Assembly: GCF_050948175.1 (NCBI RefSeq)
Contig: NW_027490147.1
Location: forward strand, 1-64,000
Source of the DNA: Xylocopa sonorina
Lineage: Eukaryota > Arthropoda > Insecta > Hymenoptera > Apidae
DNA length: 64,000 bases
Direction of reading: 5' to 3'
This document shows, piece after piece, positions 1 to 12,200 of this stretch (position 1 is its first letter; every line of letters begins with the position of its first letter). The position numbers and the translations under genes are program-made. Below the pieces are notes generated by a model. It was not told where the DNA came from. It saw only the letters and a program-made list of their open reading frames with translations, and did not search any database.

Positions 1-619
1 ACTTTACACAAACAATCATAAAACCCTAATTGACTCGCTGGAAAAAAGAAGCAAAAGTGACCGTGTATTTTGAAAAAACAAATCCTCTAAGAAAACTACA
101 GATATTTCGCGGAATTTGCTAAGCAGGTTATGCACGCTAGGAAAATAGAGCACATGAACGAAACAGTACAACACATGAAGATAAATCTGATAAACGATAG
201 AAAATATAAACACAGCCGCAAAGATAACGCGAGCCTCGCTCTAACTGTCAGACGTAAGCTACCTGAACTCGCAGGAGACTGAGTGACCCCACCTACACGT
301 GTCCCCCGCTGTCGACGCCCCACCGGGATATAAGTGCTAGAATTGCCTCCGGTATAGGACGGTTTACTCTATTGATGATCCGTAATTGGTGAAGGAAGGG
401 TTTTTCCAAGCACCGCCGCGCAGAACATCTGACGTGCGTGATTCTTTACAGTGTGTTCATGCCAATAGTATCTACTGGTATAGGCGAAAGCTTAGATACA
501 GTAATGCGAGTCTAGCGCTCAGCAACGTTTAATTTAAACAATCATCTGACAATAATCAACCGCGAAGGACTCGAAACCACAGGTCGGACTTACCTTACAC
601 TTATCGCTACTTAGAGGGA

Positions 620-634
620 GGGGGGGGGGGGGGG
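620..634 (+). repeat. Poly-G tract (15 G)
   Basis: Uninterrupted run of 15 G followed by a C and alternating GC bases. Two other long G tracts occur in the window, at 29586-29600 and 63192-63208. Such runs can form quadruplex structures and are prone to length error in sequencing. Confidence 0.9.
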
Positions 635-1410
635 CGGCGCGCGCGAACGTACAACGATGCACGGTGAACGGGAAATGATAACGGATGCAAAAGGGAAATA
701 TATCTCAAGATAGTATATAAACCATGCAATTTCAAACAAGTACAGAGCGTTGAACCGCAAGGGTACTCGCTCACCACCATCGCGGACCTCTCGTTCTAGG
801 ATACACACACGTTCTCACAGAACGTCAGAGAAATATGGCTGCGGACTTGCTCACTGATTACGCTGCATACTCGACAGCTAGCCTTGTAAAATCTTTCCAA
901 ACTCCACGATCCACCAAAGAGTTCCTCCAAAACTCTATCTTGCTCTCACACTGCTCTCGCTAATAATTCTCGCTGCTAACTCTCTGGTACTCGTGGTTTA
1001 CTTGTAGGCGATTCTCAAACAATACTCAAAATGATACTCCAACAATATTCAAAATGATACTGATCGGCAATTCGCTTCCGAATCAACAAGCGACTATTCG
1101 ATTCTCAAACTCGAGCGTTTTCGGTCCAGGTCGGTCTGAGGCCGGTCAGGACAACCTCACGAACCGAAACGCGTCACGCGCGTAACGCTGCCACGTTACA
1201 AGGTCAATAACTATCGCCCTATGTGTTATTAAGTGAAAATATTTTGGTCGCCGTCGATGTAAAATTATTTTATGAAACATAAGATATTCTAAACAGTGAT
1301 AAAACAGTATTATCTACGATTACGGTCTTAAGTAAATTTTCCGCATCGAATTCTATCTTATGGCATTAATATCCTAGGGGCTAGCGACACGATACAGTAG
1401 AAAACCTTCC

Positions 1411-1422
1411 GCTATAAATAGC
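1411..1422 (+). promoter_or_regulatory. Possible TATA box
   Basis: The sequence around 1413 reads TATAAATA, a good match to a metazoan TATA element on the plus strand. No coding exon that I can recognise follows within a kilobase, so this may be a chance match in AT-rich DNA. Confidence 0.2.
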
Positions 1423-2567
1423 TAGCATGGTTTGTGGTATGCACAACAATCAAGCCATTTTTGAGGAACCGTTTTAAGCTTTCAATATTTTCCGAGGATA
1501 AAGTAATTAACTTTTTCCAACGACATCGATGGCACGAATAAAAAGTACATTTTAATGTAACGAAACATAGACCACTGTGACAAATTCAGAAAGATCTAAG
1601 ATGTTGGATATATTCCAAATCTATATCAGTGGAAAAGAAACACGGCGGATAAATGTTTAGCTTTGAAACATAACGATTATAATTGCAACAGTTGCAGACA
1701 CTTATTTAAATTCTCCACCGCTATATCAACCAAAGACGAACAGCACTTTAGCCGCGTTAATTTGAAGACATATCGGATGGTTCGACAGCAACAACGTCCA
1801 CTTAAATATTCTGAGCCAACGAAAAATAATGCTTCGAAAGCGTCGTCAATCCTAAAAAAGGATTCAAGTTTTATCAATCTGCTAACCAGTATTTAATAGA
1901 ATAGAACTATATGATTCAGCGTCGCGTTTGTAACTGCCGTTTGAATTCACCTCTACTAAAATGAAAATCTATAACTACTCCTAATAAAATGTGATATTGA
2001 AAAGCAACTGTAATTGTAACTAGCGTTAACCGCGTTAAGAATCAACAAATCGTGGTCAAATAAAAAATAGAGTTAAAAAGCGTCAGATATATTTTTTGCT
2101 TTCACATTGTTTTTATTTATGTTTTTAAAATCGTATTCCCCTTCTATGTAATACTAATACTTTATATCGATAAACTATTTTGCGTAAAAGAAAGTTTGCT
2201 TACAATATCGGTGTCATATGTTGTTAGACCTAAGAGCGTAGTCTCACTTTGAAACGCAGAACTTGTGCAGCACTAATTCCAGATTCTATGCGTACCCACC
2301 GAAACAGAGGTCGGCGGTTTAGGCAGAACAACTAATTTCGTAAATTCAAGGACTCATTTAACGGTTGAATGCGGTGAAAACGGTTGAAAACGGTTGAACG
2401 GAGATGCGAAACATTCAAGGCGTAAATATGCTGCCCAATGATGTAAAAAATCACCAACACTATGTCGAAAGTTCCGTTAAGCGGCACGAAGATTCGGATT
2501 CCCCCGACTGTCGTTTTTAGTAACGAAGGGTCAATCAACTAAGGGAGTAATGCAAGCAAGTTCAAAA

Positions 2568-3400
2568 ATGTCACCGCCACGCGGTTTTCAAAACCACAGA
2601 TAGCACAAAAAAAATATATCACGTTGTATTCAATCGTTCAGCTAAAACGTCATCGGTACTATCGCCGAATAATAAACAAGTAGTAGGGCCTACCATGCAC
2701 GACAACTTAGTCACTATCCTCATTAAATTTGGACAACTTAGATTCGTACTATCTGCCAATATCAAAAAAATGTACTGAAGTTACGTATGGCACTGCGGTC
2801 ACGATTTCGAATGCGAAACCATCGAGCAGACCATAAAAGTGCGAAACTCTTTAACCAGGATCCTAACGCAAGGCGGTTTTCCCTTACAGAAATGGGCGAG
2901 CAACGACCCCAAAGAGCTGGATCCCGAGCAACAAAAAACCAGCAATCGTGTTGAATTCAGAGATATCAAGGAGTGCCCGACAAGTAAAATCACAAAACGC
3001 ATAATCCTGTCTCAAATCGCAGCACTCTTTGACCCACTTGACCTTATCGGGCCCGTAATAGCCAAGGCCAAGCCAATTATGCAAGAACTATGGCAGCTCG
3101 ATGTAAAATAAGATAAAACGGTGCGACCTATCCTAGCGACTATTGTGTACGAAAACACGCGTAGCGCCGTTGAAGACGATTACCCTACCACGGCTGGAAT
3201 TGTCGGGCGCCCTCTTACTAGCCTCGCTAGCAGATTAGGCCAAAAGAACCTTACAACTCGGTGTCACACATGAATTGTACTGGGCCGACTCCACGATAGT
3301 CCAGTTTAACATGGATTCGAAACCGATTTTGCCGTTGGAAAACTTTCGTAGCCCATAAAGGTTCGCCCGTTATAGAGAATGTTTATAGAAGTACCTAACC
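2568..3400 (+). mobile_element. BEL/Pao retrotransposon pol remnant
   Basis: Translated pieces in shifting plus-strand frames match the BEL/Pao Pol polyprotein in the correct order. The reverse transcriptase start (an HAVFK-like block, then a VVF..SAKTSS block and a VGPT..D..ILI.F block) lies at about 2575-2780. A connecting part follows at 2839-3111, with GGFPL.KWASN and an IFDPL.L.GPV-like block. An RNase H-like block (YWADST, then a W/LENF motif) lies at about 3270-3360. An in-frame TAA at 3109-3111 and several frameshifts make it non-functional. The plus-strand frame 2839-3111 is open for 90 codons. No LTRs were recognised at either side, so boundaries are approximate. These family motifs come from established BEL/Pao biology; the assignment is by eye. 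Confidence 0.75.
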
Positions 3401-3430
3401 GTCCACTTACATGTAACTGTATCAGTTGTG

Positions 3431-5962
3431 ATAAAAAAAAAACAGTTTAATAAACTGCTAAAATAAAATGCCAACTGGTGGTATTGTTAAAAAAAACCAT
3501 GTGGTATCTTTAATTTTTGCATTCTATTATTAAAGTCAAGACGCTCCTTCGATTTATACGTTATTACGTATAAATATTATACGTAACGTTATTACGTGCA
3601 GAGATCAATTTGGAACACACGGATTACCCAACGTGTCACACGATTCACCCATGAGGCAATCCCCTAATCGAGAAGTATCTTCCACTCCCAAAAAATATTT
3701 CCCATATCTCTCGTACAAAATGTAGATTATCGAATCCATGTGTCTTATTTTGCCTGGTACACGACCTACCGGCATTATATAACGTCAAGTACAAAACCAT
3801 CAACTTAAAATGCATCGTAAGACGAAGAAACACAATTATTAAAACTTGAAAAAGGTCTTAAGCATCTTAGAAGTTCCTTATTTTAAGGTTAAGTAGTATG
3901 TTTGTGTGTAGGGCATGGCAACAAACTATGGGCATACGCAAAACACAAGTTTTATTTAACATATCTCTATGTGACCTGGTAAAATATGTTTAAGCTAAAT
4001 AGAGACTGTAATCAGGAAGCAATTACTTATTCGTGGGCGACACAGTAATTTACTGCAACGCCAGTTTCTATTTGGCAAAGTGCAAAATTATTTACTCGCA
4101 CGGAAACAAAAATTGATATGGATAAATGCGAGTCTATACTCTCCAAACCATATATCTTGAAAATTCTACATAAAAATATAATTCACACATTTGATTTTTC
4201 ATTTACACATTGATACGTAGATCGAAATTGATGGAAAAGCATAAAGGGCAAAACTCATACGTCCGATCCGCACTTATATTGTTTAATGTAAGCGTCAATA
4301 CTTTATTCAGACACTTGTCATAATTCACTCAACGAAACATCTGGGTACCAAATTCCTAATTTCACTCTAACCGACACGTAGCAGCAATAATCTGGTAAAG
4401 CAACAGGATGTCGCCTCATCATAAGTTTAAAAACTAAGTCTCCGTAGTGACCCTTCAAATTGCATATACCATATATCTGGCCGTTTTATTGTTTTATTGT
4501 CTGCTCCACTTACCAGTCGCCGCCGACCTACAACCATTAGTCTCACTCTTCGCGCCTTCTCGTCTCCTCCCAGTTCCCAGAAAAAAAGCAAATTTACAGA
4601 TTTTCCACCAATAACGTCTCATCTAATTGCCACACCCTTGACCACTTCTCCACAAGAATTTACTACGAAACATTCTAACTCCATCACTCAAGAGCTTAAT
4701 AGAAATTCAGATTCATACACATCAGAAAACACGAAAAACACTCAATTTTTGCCAATTCATTTTAAGTTAAATATAATTGTTGTTTGATAAGAAATCGTGT
4801 CAATTTCAATTATATCTACCTACTTCCCTATTGCTGTAACACGTATTAGGGCGCACGTTGCAACGGTGGCGAAAAGGTTCGTGACGAAGATTTACGCTCT
4901 TCGTTGGCTTATCAACCGCAAATAAGCCTCATCGTAATGCGTGCTCAAACACTCATCGACCTCTTCCATTTACAATTGAGCAGAAATCATTGGGCGAAAT
5001 AATAGTTTAATACACAGCACCGTTTATCATTACCCTCTCTACTATGAAAAGCGCATGAATACCTGGGCTCTCACCACTTGAAGCATTCACATACTCGAAC
5101 AGTGATAGATTAATACAAAACCCGAATAACCTCTCATTAATTTACCGCTTCAATAAAAAATTCGGCAACGAAAGCATATCTTGAGAAATGAAAAAGAAAA
5201 CTTACGCGCACACAAAAACATATCGATCGTTACAATAAAACACACACACACGATGGTATTTACAGATTCATCAAAGGGAAACAATATAAGCAATCATCCG
5301 GGGAAAAAGCCGAGGAAAAAGTAGTACATAAAACGCATTGAAAAATGCATCGTATTATCGAACTCTTAAATATTTTTATTTCTTTAATTTCAGTCTTATC
5401 TTCAACTGCTACTATTGGACTTTTTACCTTTTTTTGAACTTCTCCTTTCAATCTTCCTACGCAATTGTTTGTTTAAATTCATTTCTCCTAGACACTTGAA
5501 TAGCCCTATCTTTTTATTTTTCGCACATTACATTCTGCAATTTTCATAATGTTAAATGCCAAAAAGTTACAAATCTTTAGATCTCTCATCTCATATTGCA
5601 CGTGATGGAGATTTATGTGCTGAAAAGAATTTTTAAGCTTGACTGTTACACAGATTGCTTTTTGACCGTGACGATATGATTCTAGAAACAGCAGGTAAGC
5701 GTAACATCTCTACCGAGAGAAGTCACTGCGTTTAAATAGTGGAAGTGCGGCTTTCCACCAGAACAGCTCGTATAGATAAGAGGAGAAGGGATGGGCTCGT
5801 CCGCGTGGCTAAGAATTGAAATTCACAGGACTAAATCCTTCTCTGCATAACAACAATATAACAATTTATTTAACAAACTAGAGCTAGTGATAATTACAAT
5901 ATATATTTGATTAAAACTACTCTATCTATACTCTCTTATCTATCTACAGCCGCTAGCCTACT
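3431..5962. other. Intergenic AT-rich DNA
   Basis: Nothing I can support as a gene. A 96-codon plus-strand frame at 4497-4787 is rich in Ser, Thr and Pro, starts at a non-ATG codon and has no recognised relatives. A 63-codon minus-strand frame at 5260-5451 is likewise unremarkable. No RNA gene or intact element was seen. Confidence 0.5.
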
Positions 5963-6190
5963 CCTAGAGTAGCTCAAACGAGGAGCTGGTTGGAGATCGG
6001 ACCCGGAGCGGTCTCTATACCCTACTCTCAGAGTCGCTCAGACGAGGAGCTGGTTAAAGCTCAAGTCCGGAGCGTTCTCTGTTCCCTACGCGCAGGCTGA
6101 TCTCGCTCGGGTCCCTCATACGGGGTTAAAGTCCAAACCCGGAGTAGTCTTGAGTCTACCCTGTAGAGTCGCTCAAACGAGGAGTTGTCG
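5963..6190. repeat. Degenerate tandem repeat, 64-68 bp unit
   Basis: About four units share the core GCTCAAACGAGGAGCTGGTT and a GGAGCGGTCTCT-like block. The core appears at about 5972, at 6036 (GCTCAGACG variant) and again at 6171. The spacing is 64 bp, then 135 bp, which fits two units of about 67 bp with a decayed third unit between. The array is GC-richer than its surroundings and sits in what looks like old mobile DNA. Confidence 0.7.
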
Positions 6191-6194
6191 TGCG

Positions 6195-8936
6195 AGATTC
6201 TCAGACTCTCTCTGCACCTGCAGGTGCTCCTGCAGTTCTGTTGTACTTTCTCGGATAGTCAGTCGGTCGCGCATGCGTTGACCTATTGAGCATGTGCGCT
6301 CGCCGAAACATTCGCTTTTGCTTAATTTATTTCGTATATTTATTTTATTTTTCAAAGGTCCTTTCACAAACTATTTATACATTTTATTTGTATTTTTATT
6401 ATTTATAGCTATTTTTAATTATTTTCCACGAAATGGGACCGTTACAGTAGTATGTGCCAGATCTTCTTATCCAACAATGAAAGCAATTAAATCGAAACAC
6501 TGATTGGAAGAACATTAATTATTTGGATAACTAGAAGAACATTTTTTTTGTTGAATAATATACTAACGTTGAATAATATACTAACCGAGGCTTCAACATC
6601 TCTATAGGACGTGATCTTTTGTCATTCAAAACATGTCACCGAGATCACAAAGATGGCAAGCATCAGTACTTTTGGAGGAAATGAGTTAAGAATTGTGTTG
6701 TCTGGTGTTACAGGAAAATAAGTATAATATGATGGCTCATCATAGGAGGTAGCTAAAATTTAGCTGTTGCTTTAAGCGAAACAGTGGAAAGTCCCAAACA
6801 TGTAAAGAAAATGAAGAAACTGTTATCCTCAATACTGAAGAACCAATTCCATTTGGTGTAAGACAATAATCTATATGAACACAAAAAGAAAACTTTGTAA
6901 TATACACCCTAAATACGATGCTGTCGTAGAATTGAAAAAAATTATTGATCGCCTGAAATTACTGCTATAGGCTATTACCGAGCAATAACAATTGCTCTAA
7001 TTCAATTGTAAAATCTTTTTGATGGTACAGTAAAAAGAATTGCATTATTGTAAGCGGAGATAATTGAAAATGTAATATCGAGTAACAATCACGATGTAAT
7101 CGAAAGTGAAATCATACGCAGGTATGGTTTTGATAATAATTCTATGCAAATCTGTAACAAACATAACGCTAGAAGATTCTGCAGGCCATTGGAGTTTCAA
7201 TATATTAAGAAAAGAACCGATTGCATTCTGAAGGAAAAATAAAGTATCGACTAAGAAATCAAAAACTTATCAGAACTGAATTTACCATATAACAACAAAA
7301 TCGTGAAAATAACATTTCTAACGTGGACACAGCGACCCGTGAGGATATGAACTGCGAAAAGTGCAGGCCATTCTAGCCACCCTAAATCTGGAAATAGACG
7401 ACGCACAGTGTGTCGAATTCCATATCTGGATGGGAAAAATTAATAACTAAGAGAGTGGAATTAGCGAAGATTCGATTTCTCGACAATATTTCAAGATGGA
7501 CATTGACTCGTTATGTATCCAGCAGTTCGTTAAATACTGGCACTAGTCTGAAGCATTCGTCTGTGAATGCACAATGAACAACTATTTAACAGAAGTAACC
7601 TTTTTTTGTTTTTGTTTGCTTGTACTTCGAAATTTTTGAAAAAAAATAATAAACCCTTTGTTTAAATCATCATCGACTCGTCTGTAGAGTTCACAACATT
7701 TTAATTATTAGCACTTTGATTTTCTTCACTTACGAGGCAGCATTTCGTGAGATATTCAGCGGTTCTAATACTTCCCAAATTAATCTGGTGGGGTCTTCAT
7801 TTGGCACTCATCGATATTTAATTATAAGTGGTTTTGGTGTAATTAATATAAGTTGTTAATTTAGCTCTATTCATATCGTTGTTAATTATAGCTCAATTAT
7901 AGCTCTATTCGTAGACATTTTTGAAGCTACATTTCTGGGTGTGTAGGTCATGAAATCTTCGACCATCTTCATTTTTTACCTCTTGGCTTCTTTTGAACTG
8001 CAAGGAGCTGCAGTTGACACAAGAAAATGTCCAATTATCTGTGTACAGTGGACCAATATTTTATGCGCAGTGACAGACATGTACTATGAATATATTATAG
8101 TAGACTGACGTACGAAACTACGGTACATTCAGCATAACCTTTAAACTCTTTAACATTAATTTTATGACCGAAAGAAGGTGCAATCAGCAACACATGAAAT
8201 CTTTTGATCAAACCATCATCTCCCGTTATTTCGTCACTTTTTTGAAATACTTTGAAAAATTACAGTATTTAATGAAATAACTAAATCTGTTCCATCGATC
8301 CATTTTCTGCGCTCTCACATTTGCTATTAATCTTGAAAGGTATAAGCCTGATGTTGTTCTTGATTTGTTACACCCGCATGGCATTAAGACATACAGGCTA
8401 AAATCTGTTTCTAACATGCTCAAAAATCTAACGCCTTCATAGATCCCAACTCATTCTTCGATTTATATAAATATTATATCTACATATAGACATGTCCATA
8501 TGTGTAGTCGCGTCTATATGTATGAATATTGTACAATACATACAGTGAAAAATAAAGAATCTACTAACTAAACACCTTACTTAATCTTACAGATTTAAAT
8601 TAATTATGGTATTAATTGATCACATGGTGTTAAGTATACTTGCTGAAATAAAATCATATCAACGTTGTCCCCCACTTCTGGTGTAGGACCCCAAGAAATC
8701 ATGTCAAAATTAGTTTAATTTTCAAGCAGCAGAATTTGCTCTGAAAGAGAAGGAAACGTTGCGACATTGTGAAATCAGCATGTAGCATTGAAATAAAAAA
8801 TTGGTAGATAAGATAAAAAGGAGAGAGATGTACGATTAGAAAAAGAAATTGTAGAACCCCGCCTAAAGAGTAATATGAAAAAGCCCAAAAAATAATATTA
8901 CTATTTCTAGTCAATATTTTCTAAAGGACCGAGCGA
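6195..8936. other. Gene-free stretch, probably old repeats
   Basis: No gene recognised. About 6640-7560 has short broken coding-like segments without a family match. About 8440-8530 is AT-rich simple sequence. No TIR pair, LTR or RNA gene could be supported. Confidence 0.4.
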
Positions 8937-9200
8937 GTGCTCGGTGTCCCAAGTACTAATCATTTATTACAGCCAACAGAAAAGATTTGCTTGCGGTCGT
9001 TTATCTCCCAACAGAATAACGACCCCAAGCGCACTTCAAAAGTGGCATCCTTTTGTCCTGAAAAAGAAACTGAAAAATTAGAATGGCCAGCTGACTTGCA
9101 TGATCTTAACCCGATTGTGAATCTCTGATCTATTAAATATCCATGCCAACGCAAACTCATTTTGGGAACCAATGAAACAAAAGTGGTATACTTTTCCAAT
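8937..9200 (+). mobile_element. Tc1-type transposase C-terminal scrap
   Basis: A plus-strand frame from 8937 contains a QQ-NDPK-TSKV block, then EKE.E.LEWPA and a D.NPI.N block. These are the conserved second catalytic Asp region and the PDLNPIENLW-like region of Tc1/mariner transposases. A stop codon follows at 9126-9128, where the family normally continues with a Trp and the third acidic residue. Only about 60 codons remain, with no N-terminal DNA-binding part and no TIRs seen, so it is a dead fragment. Confidence 0.7.
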
Positions 9201-12200
9201 AAATATATAGTACTATATTACTTTCAACGAGACAAGTTAGTAGTTATAAACAAACCATTAATATCCTAAACACACATAACAACAGCAGAAACTCCCAATT
9301 ATATGGACTCTATTAAGAGCTTGCTTCAACTTCTGAAAAAAACACGTCTGAACATTTATTGAGTCCTTAATTTTGTATTTTGTAAAAAAAGTAAGCAAAA
9401 CGTCATCTACATTTAAGCGATGTTGAATTTATATTAAAAATTTTAGAATAAAATGGTAGTATAATGTTCTTGTGTTTCTAAGGATTTATAATTTAACAAT
9501 CCAATTAGCATTATTAATATTATTTAAAAAGTAATGTGTTTTCGATGGCTATAAATGGATTTTAGCCACTTTCAACATTAACGAAATAACATTTCTAATT
9601 CCTGAAAAGGCACAAGTTCCATTTTATGCTATGGAAAATAAAAATATTCCACTTTTATGCACTGCTAAAGAAATGTTATATTAAAATTAATAATATTTTC
9701 CAATTAATTATTCAGTGTTCCCCAATTTGAGAATGCGGAAGGTATTTAAAGTAGTTATTTTCGTACATTGGTGTCAACTTAAAATTATTAAAGTTTCTTG
9801 GTCTCCACCAACGCAGTAGACGCTTTGGACATAGTAAGTCCAAAGTTTTGCATCAATCAAAAAATGTCTGTCATCGGTGTCTTAGAAAACATTTTATATG
9901 ATTCAATTTTCAAAAATTGCACCAAACTGATTTTTAACTAATTTATCCTCATTCACACCTTTTTCATCATTTCTCACTATGTAATATTGTTAATTTAATA
10001 CTATAAGCTATAATATGTTTTTTATTCCTAAGATTTTTTAGATAATTCAGCATACACGATGCTACTTCCTATAACTCTCTCTCTCTCTCTGCCGTTGAAG
10101 CGACGGTTTTTAGAATTATCATTATTGGAAAAAACATAATCTGAACTAATCCAAATATACTACAATTAATAATAATAAAATCTTATAAAATTTCACTGCA
10201 TAATGTACTTCATATCCATTTGAAACTCTCAAAATGAGACTTGAGTCAGTTTCAAAATGAACATTTTTATTATTCTATTAAGAGAACAGAAGAAGATCGG
10301 CAGGAAGGCAACCGCCCGATCCGCTGAAAAGACGCGACAGTCGTTAGCAGCAATTCGCCTCGTGCGTTTTATATATAATTTAGAGTAAACTATGTATTTT
10401 ATAAGCCTACTACACAATGTAAATATTGAAATAGACAGTTTGATTTTTTTTTTAATGTACTCAGGTCATTTTCAAAATAAACGGCTCAAATACATATATG
10501 TTTCTACTAAAAGTTATAAATTAAAGCATCCCATGAACAACTTGCTTTTCCATTTGAACCAAAATAAATTTTTCTGGTCGAATGGTCTGCCAGTTATATG
10601 AACTTGGGAAGAGGACATTTTTATAAGAATTTAACTTCGAAATCCACTCATAATTATGATCGCCCTATATTGATAATGAGGCTAAGGGTTTCCGTGTTTC
10701 TATGAATTCTATATCTACATATTAAACAAGAAATAGCACATCCGTTAACCTGGGCTTGATTAATTTGAAACAGTTGATGCAAATAGTTAACAGTTTGTAA
10801 CTAAATGTCGGAAAGTAGTAAATTTATGCTCGACTTATGATATCTTTGTTTTTTTATACACTTTTCCATGAACCAATCCTCAGTGAGAAAAGTTATATAG
10901 ATATTATATACATTTTATGATAAATAAGATTCACTATCAAAATCATGAGACCAAAGAAATGAAACGAAAAATCCCTTTATTTTTGGATTACTCCAATGTA
11001 AAACTAATAATAAGAGTATTAAACGAATGAAGTCATTAAAGAATAATGTTGTTTTATAGAAACTCTGTTGTGTATAACTCATCGCAACACTAGTCGAATG
11101 GAAGCAATGATAATTGCTCAAGAAAATAACACAACAAGAATTGCTGAATATTATTTAGATCACATGATAAATCCAATCTTATTGGGAACTGAATTTTGAA
11201 TTTGGACGAAACGTATTTTCAAACTCGATTTCCTTGAATATGAAATTTATTCTCTTACCTTTTTCTTTTATAAAGAATCGCTTTGCACCTGTATAAAAAA
11301 TGTTAATCAACCAGGCCCTACCTACATATCACAAATATAATGGCATTCATTTTAAAATGAGATCTTTTTAAATGTTTAACATCTCATCTTCTCATTTCAA
11401 TAAATAACAAAATAAAATAAGATTATGATGATGTACAGTGTTTTCCCCGTATAACTACAGATATAAAATACAAATACCATTCTAGACTATTATCTTTCCA
11501 TTTACTTCAAAAATGTTTTTAACATTTTTTTGGATTCTCAAATCATAATACATCCCTCACTAAACTTGAAAGTAACTCCTTATTGTACTGAACTTTTACT
11601 AATCTAATCCAACTAGTTTGATTTTAAGTTTATAATTTTTTTTACAAACTATGAATCACATAATTGTCGTATATCTTTCAATGCTCTGTTCAATCATTTC
11701 GTCTCAGCTTCTCTTATCAAAGTCATATAGTTCTTAAGCTGATACTGAATTTATTGCGAAGTATTTCTGTTTGTTGTGCTTGGTTTCCTCCTATAAAACT
11801 TTCTTACTTACAATTAATCCGATTTGATAATTGAATTTTAAAGATATCTCATGATAAGATTGATTAAAGTTCATTAAAAAAGATGTTATAATACCAGAGT
11901 CATAAATTCATTCACCTTTGAGCACATTATCATAAACGATTGATTGATAATTCTTGCTGTATAAAAAAAAACAAGAAATGTCGAAAATCATAGAAAAATA
12001 TTAGCAAACACAAAATTATTTTATTTTTCGGTTGAATAGTCGAGTAGTTAAGCTCATTCACAAAAATAAAAAGTTTACTCCATAATTTTAAACTTTAAAA
12101 GTATATAAACAAGTACGTATAAATCTCAGCATATTTTTTTCGTCTAGCGACAAGTACATCATATTGTAGTTGATACATTATAGGTTTAAAAAAAGTGTAG

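Larger units (their letters stand above)
1..2567. other. Gene-free left flank
   Basis: No coding gene recognised. Short open frames on both strands have no family resemblance and no convincing splice sites. About 1120-1200 is locally CpG- and GC-rich inside AT-rich DNA. A TATAAATA box lies near 1413-1420 on the plus strand, which could be a core promoter, but no following exon is recognisable. A run of 15 G occurs at 620-634, directly followed by an alternating GC stretch. From about 2200 weak BEL/Pao-like protein similarity may begin, but stops and frameshifts are dense. Confidence 0.5.
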
